From NCBI GenBank assembly GCA_021772535.1, contig JAJFLV010000071.1, positions 1 to 54,116 on the forward strand: 54,116 nucleotides of DNA, in the 5' to 3' direction. Origin of the DNA: Opitutales bacterium (GTDB taxonomy: Bacteria > Verrucomicrobiota > Verrucomicrobiia > Opitutales > UBA2987). This document shows, piece after piece, positions 46,806-54,116 of this stretch. A model generated the notes under the pieces. That model had not been told where the DNA came from. It saw nothing but the letters and a program-made list of their open reading frames with translations, and ran no database searches. Within the stretch, counting starts at the first letter, position 1. The number at the start of each line of letters is the position of its first letter. The translations under genes and the position numbers were made by a program.

Positions 46806-47710
46806 AATTCCTCCTTCAAAGCAGAGAGCGTTTGCAGAAGCTCTGGCCTGGCACTGGCATAAGTATCGTCATCAACCGGAGAACCGTGCCATTTGTAATT
46901 ATCCTCCATAAAGGATACCCCCCTGCCTTTATGCGTTTTGTATATGACGACAACCGGCCAACGCTCCTGCTCCTGTATCCAGTCGAATGACTCCAGAATC
47001 TCCGAAACGCGGTGGCCATTATAAAGACGGGGCGGCACATTCCAGCCGAAGGCGGAAAATTTTTCTGGCAGGGGATCGAGAGGCATGATCTCCTCGGAAG
47101 GACCGTCCAACTGGACCTTATTGTAATCTACCAGGGCAACGAACCTTTCCGGTTTAAACTTCGCCGCCGACATGATGCCTTCCCACGTCTGCCCTTCATT
47201 AAGGTCTCCGTCGCCGATGAGGACGTAGCTCCAGAAATTTTTATTTTGCACCTTGGCTGCCAAGGCCATGCCCAAAGTCACCGACATGCCATGCCCCAGA
47301 GCGCCGGTTGACATCTCTACGCCGGGAACTTTGTTCATACAGGGATGCCCCTGCAAACGACTGTTGAGCTGCCGAAAGGTGTCCATCTCGGCAAAAGGGA
47401 AAAAGCCTCGTTTGGCTAGAACCGTATAGATCATGCAAGAGGCATGTCCTTTGCTGATAATCAATCGATCCCGATCGGGCCAGCGTGGCTCCTGCTGGTT
47501 GATATTCAGGATGTGAAAATAAAGGGCGACCAGGAGTTCCGCAGCTGAGGCCGCCCCACCCCAATGACCAGTTCCCTTTTGATGAATTATATCCATCACA
47601 TCCACCCGGCACTCCTGAGCCAGGTACTGCATCATGGCAGTCTTTTTTTCGAGATCCCTTTCAAGGAGTATCTTGCCGGGTTCAATTCTGAAAATATCAG
47701 CTGTCAACAT
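46802..47710 (-). CDS. transketolase, N-terminal subunit
   Basis: A 302-aa subunit with the thiamine-diphosphate domain: SKGHA (87-91), GALGHGMSV (136-144) and GDGDLNEGQTWEG (166-178) followed by the metal Asn in VDYNKV. GTGHWGGAASAAELL near the N-terminus is the family opening. It pairs with the C-terminal subunit. The start is the ATG at 47710, about 275 bases from the divergent propeller gene at 47986; the gap holds no gene that I can support. Confidence 0.93.
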   Translation of the reverse strand: MLTADIFRIEPGKILLERDLEKKTAMMQYLAQECRVDVMDIIHQKGTGHWGGAASAAELLVALYFHILNINQQEPRWPDRDRLIISKGHASCMIYTVLAKRGFFPFAEMDTFRQLNSRLQGHPCMNKVPGVEMSTGALGHGMSVTLGMALAAKVQNKNFWSYVLIGDGDLNEGQTWEGIMSAAKFKPERFVALVDYNKVQLDGPSEEIMPLDPLPEKFSAFGWNVPPRLYNGHRVSEILESFDWIQEQERWPVVVIYKTHKGRGVSFMEDNYKWHGSPVDDDTYASARPELLQTLSALKEEL

Positions 47711-47985
47711 TTCAAATTTTTAACTTTTAATAATTTTGAATAATTCCTGGTAATGAAAGAGACTGTCCCCTTTACTTTTACATATATTACGAGAATTGCG
47801 AAAAACTTCCAATTTTAGGACAAATAAAATTTGGCTGCTCGGGCAACTTATTTTGGGCGAGGGAAATTTACGGCGCCTTAAAGCCAGCTAGTAGGATGAT
47901 TAAAATACCCTGAAGGAAAACTAAATGTATTGCTTAGGCCGCGGTAAACTTAATATTTCTGCCTATTATCGTTGTTTCTGATACC

Positions 47986-49500
47986 ATGCCCGCTTCGTTA
48001 ACCGGTAGGCACCTGTTGCTTCTCGACAACTCCTTCGTCGAAAGCAGCGAGAATGTTACCTTCGGCTTGGAACCAGCCAAAAAATTCTCTGGGAATCCTG
48101 TCATTTCTTCCGACGATCCTTTGGTCCAGCCGTCTCTTTACGGTTCGGTCGACTATCAGCCCGGCAGGGGTTATCGCATATGGTATTCCACCTGGATTGA
48201 CGCTGAAAAACCCATGTTTGTGTTCAATGAGACCAGCAAGGACGGAATACATTGGGAGAAGCCGTGCTACGACATCATCAAAATAAAGGGTAAAAAGTCA
48301 CACGCGGTCTTTGGAACGGACATTGAACCACATATCACAGAGATATTTACCGTACTCCAGGATGAGGAGGAGAGTGATCCCGGAAGGCGTTACAAGATGG
48401 CCTTCAAGTACAAGGAAAAAGGATATCCATCGCCTTACGTCGAGACTGTCATGGGGCTGCACCGGAAAATGCTCGATGATCTCACGGCCCGGGGAAAGCA
48501 CGACCTGGTGGAAACCTACAGGCGGGTCATTTCCGACGGCCTTTTTCTGCCTACCCAGCGCCGGGCGGCCGGATTCGCATTTTCTTCCGATGGCATTCAC
48601 TGGAATCGAGTCGAACCTCTGGCTATACCTGATATCGGTGATATCTCGCACTTGACATGGGATCCCTACCGAAAGCGCTACCTACTCTACGCCAGGGATT
48701 TTTTCCTGCCGGAAGACGTTCACGAGAAATATAAAAATGAAGAGTGGTATCGAAAAATTTTCTGGGGCAGAGCGGTACGAATTTATGAAAGCGCTGATTT
48801 CAAGAACTGGACCCCAGGCAATATCGTCATGTATGCCGATATTAATGACCTTCCCGGCGACGAGATATATAGCATGGCCGTCTTTCCCTACGAGGGAATT
48901 TATATCGGTTTGGTGCAGGTGTATCATGCATTCCCGGGAGAAAACACATTAGAAATCCAGTTGGCGGTCAGCTCCGACGGGTTAAACTGGAAACGAGTCG
49001 GCAGCCGGCAGCCATTTATTCCTCTTGGGGACATAGGAGAATGGGATCGATTCAACAACTCCATCGCATCCGCTCCTGTCATGGTCGGTGACGAGATCCG
49101 CTTTTATTACAGCGGCCGGTCCTACCGACACAAACCCTATGCGGATCCCGACAATGGCCCACAACGCTCGGCGATTGGTTTCGCCAGTATTAAGCGGGAT
49201 CGCTTCGCCTATGGAGGAGCCAGTTTCGATGGTGGCACAATCACAACAAACCCAATGTTGGTAAGAGGTTCTTGTCTCCATTTAAATGCAAACAGCAAAC
49301 ACGGGACCATAGTTGTCAAAATTTTAAACTCAGACGACCAACCGATCGAGGGAATGGTTTCAAAACCTGTCCAGATTGATTCCCTCGATACTCCTGTACA
49401 TTGGCCCAACGGAAACCTGGAAAATCTCGCTCACGATAAATCAGTAAGACTCAGATTCGAGCTTAAAAACGCAAAGATATTTTCCTTCTGGGCAGAATGA
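47986..49500 (+). CDS. cytoplasmic GH32/43-like propeller protein
   Basis: A 504-aa protein with the strand pattern of a five-bladed glycan-hydrolase propeller: YGSVDYQPGRGYRIWYSTW, ETSKDGIHWEKP, AFSSDGIHWNRVEP, ISHLTWDPYRKRYLLYARD, AVSSDGLNWKRVG and a closing SAPVMVGDEIRFYYSGR. The last 85 residues (VKILNSDDQPIEGMV to the end FELKNAKIFSFWAE) are the beta module shared with 13964, 24977 and 29535. Unlike 13964 and 24977, it has no signal peptide. The next gene, 43 bases downstream, is the second copy of the unrecognised family also present at 5441. Substrate unknown. Confidence 0.7.
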   Translation: MPASLTGRHLLLLDNSFVESSENVTFGLEPAKKFSGNPVISSDDPLVQPSLYGSVDYQPGRGYRIWYSTWIDAEKPMFVFNETSKDGIHWEKPCYDIIKIKGKKSHAVFGTDIEPHITEIFTVLQDEEESDPGRRYKMAFKYKEKGYPSPYVETVMGLHRKMLDDLTARGKHDLVETYRRVISDGLFLPTQRRAAGFAFSSDGIHWNRVEPLAIPDIGDISHLTWDPYRKRYLLYARDFFLPEDVHEKYKNEEWYRKIFWGRAVRIYESADFKNWTPGNIVMYADINDLPGDEIYSMAVFPYEGIYIGLVQVYHAFPGENTLEIQLAVSSDGLNWKRVGSRQPFIPLGDIGEWDRFNNSIASAPVMVGDEIRFYYSGRSYRHKPYADPDNGPQRSAIGFASIKRDRFAYGGASFDGGTITTNPMLVRGSCLHLNANSKHGTIVVKILNSDDQPIEGMVSKPVQIDSLDTPVHWPNGNLENLAHDKSVRLRFELKNAKIFSFWAE

Positions 49501-49543
49501 TTTATCCTTCTATTCATTCCTTTTTAACTTCTTGTAAATTAAA

Positions 49544-50881
49544 ATGATCGAAAGAATCGAATCCAAAGGCTTCTACATAGAACAATGCGGTCTGCCCGGT
49601 GAAACCAAGGCCGATCAGCGCGTTCCCGCACAGCACAACACCATTCAGGTCAGCCGAGACCGATGGTTTGTCGTCTATGAAACGAGGGGGTTTCGCGGTG
49701 TGGACGACAATTGCAGCGTGATCTACCAATTGCGCAAGGAGAAACCGGATGGAGAAGCTCTGGCAGAGGGATACCTCGAGAAATCAATCAACGATTGGGA
49801 CCCGCTCAGGGATGGCCGTAAATTTGTCAAACAGGGCAACCACTCAATCGCCTTTGGAGTGCCCAAAGGGGCATTGATTAACGGACAAAGGGTTGCCCAT
49901 GAAGGGGTTTTCGCAGTTGCCTGGGGCAACCATGGTCGAGTCCTCGACCCAGAAACCGACTACCTCTGGCATTCAGAGGAAATACCCGCGCCGGTGGAGA
50001 CTCATCGCGGCGTTTGGGTGCAGTTCCGCTTGAATGAAAAAGAAGACGACATTGAAATTTTGCAACCCGTACAAGCATTGCGTCAAAAGGGTTATGAGAT
50101 GGGTGAAGCGCTTTGTTCGCATGAAGAACTGCGCCACATGAATCATTCCTTTGTCGGTCCCGTAGCCCACAATGAGGATCGCTCCGAATGGCTCCATGCC
50201 CAGCATTGGGAAGGAGCCTGTGTGCCGGTCAAGTATCGCTGGAATCCAGCCACGGGGCTTTATGAATGGGTAGAATCGGGTCCGCAGCTCAAAGGACCGC
50301 CCGACAGGGGGATCGGTGAAGGTTCCATTGTTCCCTATCACGGTGATTGGCTCTTTGCGGCCCGCCTGAGTGGAAAGGATTATGGAATCGCATGGTTCAG
50401 AACTAACGATTTGTTCAATTGGGAACCCAAACTCGCTTTATCCGAAGAGGTCGGGAGTAATTGCCCGCGGACGGTCTATGCCTTTCCCGATGGCGCGGTG
50501 CGGGTTTTTACAACCGATCAGCGAAATTCGCCCTACCAGCATATTTATCAAAGGCGAATACCATTGAATGTCCTCGATATCAATCCCGATGACAATTTTG
50601 CGGTTACTCGTTCCGATGTTGTTTTCGACAGCATTAAGGAGGGACTTCCCATTCCGGAAAAACACGCGCCCACAATGCACTTTTGCCGCCTTCTCTCTCA
50701 TACCGGGGGACGTTTCGGTTATGCCACCTATTTCGTCCGCACCCGGGCCATCCTTCCACGAGAATATTCTATCGGCAATTACAAAGGGATCGCCACCCAA
50801 GAAGAAATCGAAGCGTGCGGCGTTTACTATTCCAAAATCACTTACGACCGGGATTATCCTCCAACATGGACCTTCGGGTGA
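49544..50881 (+). CDS. unrecognised family protein, copy 2 (paralogue of 5441-6832)
   Basis: A 445-aa protein, no signal peptide, of a family I do not recognise. Its first 200 residues match copy 1 block by block: CGLPGET, SRDRWFVVYETRGFRGVDD, SVIYQLRKEKPDG, SINDWD, FGVPKGA. It shares the ending GVYYSKITYDRDYPPTWTF. Probably beta-propeller-like. Together with the preceding propeller gene (43-base gap) it forms a pair that mirrors the 4207/5441 neighbourhood. The copy here is 19 residues shorter than copy 1. Confidence 0.7.
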   Translation: MIERIESKGFYIEQCGLPGETKADQRVPAQHNTIQVSRDRWFVVYETRGFRGVDDNCSVIYQLRKEKPDGEALAEGYLEKSINDWDPLRDGRKFVKQGNHSIAFGVPKGALINGQRVAHEGVFAVAWGNHGRVLDPETDYLWHSEEIPAPVETHRGVWVQFRLNEKEDDIEILQPVQALRQKGYEMGEALCSHEELRHMNHSFVGPVAHNEDRSEWLHAQHWEGACVPVKYRWNPATGLYEWVESGPQLKGPPDRGIGEGSIVPYHGDWLFAARLSGKDYGIAWFRTNDLFNWEPKLALSEEVGSNCPRTVYAFPDGAVRVFTTDQRNSPYQHIYQRRIPLNVLDINPDDNFAVTRSDVVFDSIKEGLPIPEKHAPTMHFCRLLSHTGGRFGYATYFVRTRAILPREYSIGNYKGIATQEEIEACGVYYSKITYDRDYPPTWTFG

Positions 50882-50943
50882 ATTACCCGAATCCGTATTC
50901 ACTTTCTGGATGAACGCTACTTGCTTTACAGCCAGAGAGTAAA

Positions 50944-51909
50944 TTGACAGCATTTAGCCCAGTCAAAAGAGAGGTGCCAGCTTTATTTAAAGTTTCAATT
51001 CTTATAATTGTATCGATTCAGGTTTCTTGGGCTGCTCTGCCGGGTTCGGATTCTCTGGATGCGGAAAAACTCCGCCGTCAGCGGGAGTACGAGATCCTCC
51101 TAAGCGAACGTCAGAAGGCTGACAGGTATTCCGATGAATTGAAAGAGGCCTGGACTGCTTTCGGTTCGCTCAACATGGCCGAGGCGATAGAGAAATTCGA
51201 AGACATAAACGACGCTGAAAATGCAGGAGAAGGAGACCGTGTGCAGGCCCTTTACGGTCTCGGACTTTGCTACCGCTACAACCAGCCGAAGGAGGATAAG
51301 GAGAAGGCCAGGCAGTACTTCAACCAGATTGTGGAAGAATACCCGCAAAACAGCGTGGCTGCCTGGGCCCTCCTGGAGCTTGGCATCATGGAGAATGTTT
51401 ATACGTTAGAGGGCAAGCTGGAAGCCCGGCGACGCTACCAGCAAGTGCTTAGCTCATATCCTGACAGCCTGGCCATCCACGAAACGGCTCTACGCCTAGC
51501 CGACACTTATTTGGGTAAAAGCATGCACCCGGCAGAAATCGAAGTTGGTCTTTCCATCCTGGAAGAACACATCGAAAAGTATCCTGACAATCCGCTGGTG
51601 GGCAGCATGCATTACCGGCTTGGATATTTTTATTTTGCCTGCCGGCAGGATTATGAAAAAAGCCTCCCCCACTCCGTCGCCAACAGCACCTTGCGGATGG
51701 AAGACCCCTACCGCTGGTCGGAGGATTTCTGGCACACGGCCATGAATTTCATGCGCCTGAACCGGGTCGAGGAAGCGCTTCCCTGGTTCGAGAAAATCGC
51801 CAACGAAAGGCCTGAGGCGCGCGAAGCGCTCCCAGCCAAAGAGATGATAATCAGAATTAAGCGTTATCTGGAAAAAAAGAATTCAAAGGTTTCTACAATT
51901 ACCAGATAG
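50944..51909 (+). CDS. exported TPR-repeat protein
   Basis: A 321-aa protein with a signal peptide or anchor at residues 12-30 (ALFKVSILIIVSIQVSWAA). The rest is a chain of tetratricopeptide-like helix pairs: ALYGLGLCYRYNQPKEDKEKARQYFNQIVEEYP, WALLELGIMENVYTLEGKLEARRRYQQVLSSYP, ALRLADTYLGKSM. The start is a TTG at 50944 with AGAGAG 8 bases upstream; the frame has no earlier ATG and the first Met falls inside the repeats. A GTG ten codons later is the alternative. It lies 27 bases before the ABC solute-binding gene on the same strand, so it may help assemble or regulate the importer. Confidence 0.75.
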   Translation: MTAFSPVKREVPALFKVSILIIVSIQVSWAALPGSDSLDAEKLRRQREYEILLSERQKADRYSDELKEAWTAFGSLNMAEAIEKFEDINDAENAGEGDRVQALYGLGLCYRYNQPKEDKEKARQYFNQIVEEYPQNSVAAWALLELGIMENVYTLEGKLEARRRYQQVLSSYPDSLAIHETALRLADTYLGKSMHPAEIEVGLSILEEHIEKYPDNPLVGSMHYRLGYFYFACRQDYEKSLPHSVANSTLRMEDPYRWSEDFWHTAMNFMRLNRVEEALPWFEKIANERPEAREALPAKEMIIRIKRYLEKKNSKVSTITR

Positions 51910-51936
51910 CGTGATTAGATAAGGTTCTTTTAAACA

Positions 51937-53709
51937 TTGAATAAAAATTCAGAGCATCAAGAGCAAATACACCGGCGATCACTATCGCCGTTCCTCCTAT
52001 TCGGGGTGGTGCTTCTTTTGATTTCCTATGGGATTTCGGTAGTTCATGTTTATAAAATACAAAAGGCCCGCCCCGCCGCCACGGAGGACGACCTCGCCGT
52101 CATCCGGCTCGTACACTATCTCAGCGAAAAGAACGTTATGGATGCATTCAACAAGCTGGCGCGCGATTATGAGAAACTGCATCCGAATGTGAGGGTTATC
52201 ATTCAATCGGTTCCCAAACGGGCCTATCAGCAGTGGCTCAACACGCAACAGATCGGAGGGACCACTCCTGACCTATTTCAACTCGAATTGCGTGGCAACT
52301 GGACCATGGCTTCCAAGTTTCAGGAAGTGCTGACATCGCGGGTGGGTGAAGTTAATCCCTACAATATCGGCACCGGGCTGGAAGGCGTTCCCTGGCGCGA
52401 TACCTACATCGACGGCATGGAGGGCGGTTATTTCTATTCCCTGCTGGAGTTTTACGGGATTCCCATAACGGTCGAAACCGCGCGCATCTTTTACAACAAG
52501 GACCTATTCAGAGAAGCAACGGGCAGCGAAGCGCCACCGCGAAATTTTCAGCATTGGATGGAAATCTGTAGCTCTATTAAAGAATATGCCAAACAGCAGG
52601 GAGAAAAGATTTTTCCCGTCGCCGCAACACGTGAAGACGTAAAACAATACAGCTTTCATAACTTCTATCTGCAAAGCTTTACCGGCGGATTGCTTATCCC
52701 CTACGATGTAAATGCAGGGGGAGGCCCCACCTCGCAGGGACTGCTTTGGGGACTGCAGACCAGCACCCTTGATCTGAAATCGGAGAGAGTAAGAGCCGCC
52801 TATAACCTGCAACGGGATCTGGCCCAGAACTTCCAGCCCGGATTTGTAAGCGACCTGGCCGACCAGACTCGCTTTCTCTTTGTCCGCCAGCGTGCCGCCA
52901 TGGTTTGGGGCAAGACTTACGACTTTGTTCTTTATAACGAGACGGCCAAATTCGATGTCGGTGCATTTCAAGTGCCTTATCCGGACAAAAACGATCCTAA
53001 ATACGGAAAATACTTCATGGGAAGATCTTGGGAAGATCCGATCACTAAGTTTCTCTTCGGTCTTTCCAAGTCGAGCCTTAAAAAGGATGTTGCTTTGGAC
53101 TTCATGAAGTTCTGCACATCGCTCTCCAACAATGAGTGGTTTTGCCGTCAGCTCGACTGGTATCCCGCCATCCGCAACGCTGAAACCAAGGAGGAGCTGA
53201 AAATTTTCGCACCGGTTAGCGAAGGAGTGTCTAGTTTTTTAGACTTTTTAGCGATGCCGGAAATTGAGCTATATTTTGATCAGAATTATTTTCTGTATCT
53301 GGACGGTCAGCTTACTTTCGATGAATATATTGATGAATTCATTCATCGATTTGTAACCAAAGGTGAGGATTGGCTGATGGTCCAGAGAGATGCTATCAGT
53401 AAAAAAGAAATCATCGGGAGTGAGCGCAACCTGGCCCGATCTCGAGTAAAACTGTTGTTCGAGGAAGCCGGAGAAATGAATTTGGGCCAGACCATGGGAA
53501 CGGGTACTCCCTATCAATTGGGGGTACAAATCATCCAGGCCTTTTTCGGTCACGTCTTTACCTATCGACAGTATGTCCATACCCGCATTAAGGAAGGTTC
53601 TTATCAATTTCCGCCCCACAACCTGATGCCCCGTGAACTCTACCCGATTCCTCCCCCGGACGATCTTTTGCAAAAGATGCGGATACAAAAGCCATCGGGA
53701 ACCAAATGA
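51937..53709 (+). CDS. carbohydrate ABC transporter solute-binding protein, membrane-anchored
   Basis: A 590-aa type-I extracellular solute-binding protein. A single hydrophobic helix (17-38, FLLFGVVLLLISYGISVVHVY) without a lipobox Cys suggests it stays anchored to the membrane. The binding domain has PDLFQLELRGNWTMA and ITVETARIFYNKDLFREATG. About 130 extra C-terminal residues (460-590) exceed the usual 430-450 aa. The TTG start at 51937 has AAGG 12 bases upstream; no ATG exists before the anchor. The permease gene overlaps its stop by 4 bp. Substrate is likely an oligosaccharide, inferred from the family. Confidence 0.88.
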   Translation: MNKNSEHQEQIHRRSLSPFLLFGVVLLLISYGISVVHVYKIQKARPAATEDDLAVIRLVHYLSEKNVMDAFNKLARDYEKLHPNVRVIIQSVPKRAYQQWLNTQQIGGTTPDLFQLELRGNWTMASKFQEVLTSRVGEVNPYNIGTGLEGVPWRDTYIDGMEGGYFYSLLEFYGIPITVETARIFYNKDLFREATGSEAPPRNFQHWMEICSSIKEYAKQQGEKIFPVAATREDVKQYSFHNFYLQSFTGGLLIPYDVNAGGGPTSQGLLWGLQTSTLDLKSERVRAAYNLQRDLAQNFQPGFVSDLADQTRFLFVRQRAAMVWGKTYDFVLYNETAKFDVGAFQVPYPDKNDPKYGKYFMGRSWEDPITKFLFGLSKSSLKKDVALDFMKFCTSLSNNEWFCRQLDWYPAIRNAETKEELKIFAPVSEGVSSFLDFLAMPEIELYFDQNYFLYLDGQLTFDEYIDEFIHRFVTKGEDWLMVQRDAISKKEIIGSERNLARSRVKLLFEEAGEMNLGQTMGTGTPYQLGVQIIQAFFGHVFTYRQYVHTRIKEGSYQFPPHNLMPRELYPIPPPDDLLQKMRIQKPSGTK

Positions 53710-54116
53710 AAGAGATCAGCGCCAGGCAACTGCGTTATCATTGGCAGGTTTATCTATGGGTCTTGCCCAGTCTCTGCCTGCTATTGACTTTCGCTTATTT
53801 TCCGGCCTGGGGCGCCATTTATTATTCATTTTTTAATTGGGACGGCGGTTTTATAAAGGAGTTCATCGGGTTCGACAACTACCGGCGCATATTGACCGAT
53901 CCCTACGTCCACTATGGCTACTTCATCGTCTCCATTCTGGTTATCGCCAATCTTTTTAAAATGGTTCCGTCCATCGCCGTGGCAGTGGCCATTCATCGCC
54001 TGAAAAGTGTCAGGTTCGGATATTTCTACAGGGTTCTATTTGTCATTCCTCTGATTATCCCGGCTATTGTCATGATCCTGATCTGGAAATATTTTTTCGA
54101 TCCCAATTTCGGAATT
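53706..54116 (+). CDS. sugar ABC transporter permease, MalF/UgpA type (3' truncated)
   Basis: The ATG at 53706 overlaps the stop of the binding protein (ATGA). The first 137 residues are visible: a cytoplasmic start (MKEISARQLRYHWQVY), first membrane helix (LWVLPSLCLLLTFAYFPAWG), then AIYYSFFNWDG and FIGFDNYRRILTDP, the classic opening of MalF/UgpA permeases. Helices 2 and 3 follow. The gene runs off the window, and the second permease and any ATPase lie beyond. Confidence 0.92.
   Translation, partial: MKEISARQLRYHWQVYLWVLPSLCLLLTFAYFPAWGAIYYSFFNWDGGFIKEFIGFDNYRRILTDPYVHYGYFIVSILVIANLFKMVPSIAVAVAIHRLKSVRFGYFYRVLFVIPLIIPAIVMILIWKYFFDPNFGI

Noticed and set aside
47754-47810. Short ORF and GAGACTGTCCCC motif upstream of the transketolase region
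   Set aside because: The motif recalls ends of REP-type elements, but it occurs once without a palindromic partner, and the ORF has only 19 codons.
1-54116. CRISPR arrays, insertion sequences with transposases, prophage genes
   Set aside because: No regularly spaced repeats, integrase, transposase or phage genes were seen on either strand.

Overview
The window looks like a piece of a bacterial chromosome from a heterotrophic member of the PVC group, most likely a Verrucomicrobiota of Opitutae type. This is inferred from gene content: BNR/propeller sugar enzymes, Na+/solute symporter, PreT/PreA pyrimidine catabolism, FG-GAP proteins, and an exported nuclease with a Trp/Tyr-rich C-terminal domain that I associate with this group. 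No rRNA or marker gene in the window settles it. Both ends cut genes: a glycan-enzyme C-terminus at the left and an ABC permease N-terminus at the right.

Region 1 (1-15.5 kb) is an amino-sugar or sialoglycan-like utilisation locus. It holds the end of a glycoside-hydrolase-like protein, an esterase, two tandem sialidase-fold (BNR) proteins on the minus strand, an unrecognised 464-aa protein, and a TauE/SafE exporter. A tight nagB-nagA-epimerase-Gfo/Idh/MocA operon follows, then an SSS symporter. NagA and the epimerase overlap by 4 bp. Facing them is an exported five-bladed-propeller-like protein (13964-15535). The pieces fit import of an N-acetylated sugar, 2-epimerisation, deacetylation and deamination to fructose-6-P. 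No kinase or neuraminate lyase is present.

Region 2 (15.5-24.8 kb) is mostly housekeeping: a YmdB-type phosphoesterase, acetolactate synthase large subunit preceded by a candidate leader peptide and a strong hairpin, an SRPBCC protein, a glutaredoxin, a FetAB-like ABC exporter, a membrane M28 peptidase, and an unlinked response regulator plus Hpt protein. A 274-bp inverted-repeat-ended element (18990-19263) lies here, and a 237-bp relative lies at 34294-34530.

Region 3 (25-33.8 kb) is a probable operon of three genes: a 996-aa exported double-propeller protein, an FAD-dependent oxidoreductase, and a 1412-aa fusion of 12 FG-GAP repeats with a propeller domain closely related to the 13964-15535 protein. 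Four proteins of the window (13964, 24977, 29535, 47986) share a C-terminal beta-rich module.

Region 4 (34.3-44.5 kb) holds a 3-hydroxyacid dehydrogenase, an exported nuclease, and a reductive pyrimidine degradation set: nitrilase-type beta-ureidopropionase, PreT, PreA, methylmalonate-semialdehyde dehydrogenase and dihydropyrimidinase. Together these take uracil or thymine to acetyl- or propionyl-CoA, with only the beta-alanine aminotransferase missing. A tRNA-Cys(GCA) follows.

Region 5 (44.6-54.1 kb) is again sugar metabolism: a zinc alcohol dehydrogenase, a split transketolase, a propeller enzyme paired with a second copy of the unrecognised family, a TPR protein, and a carbohydrate ABC importer starting at the right edge.
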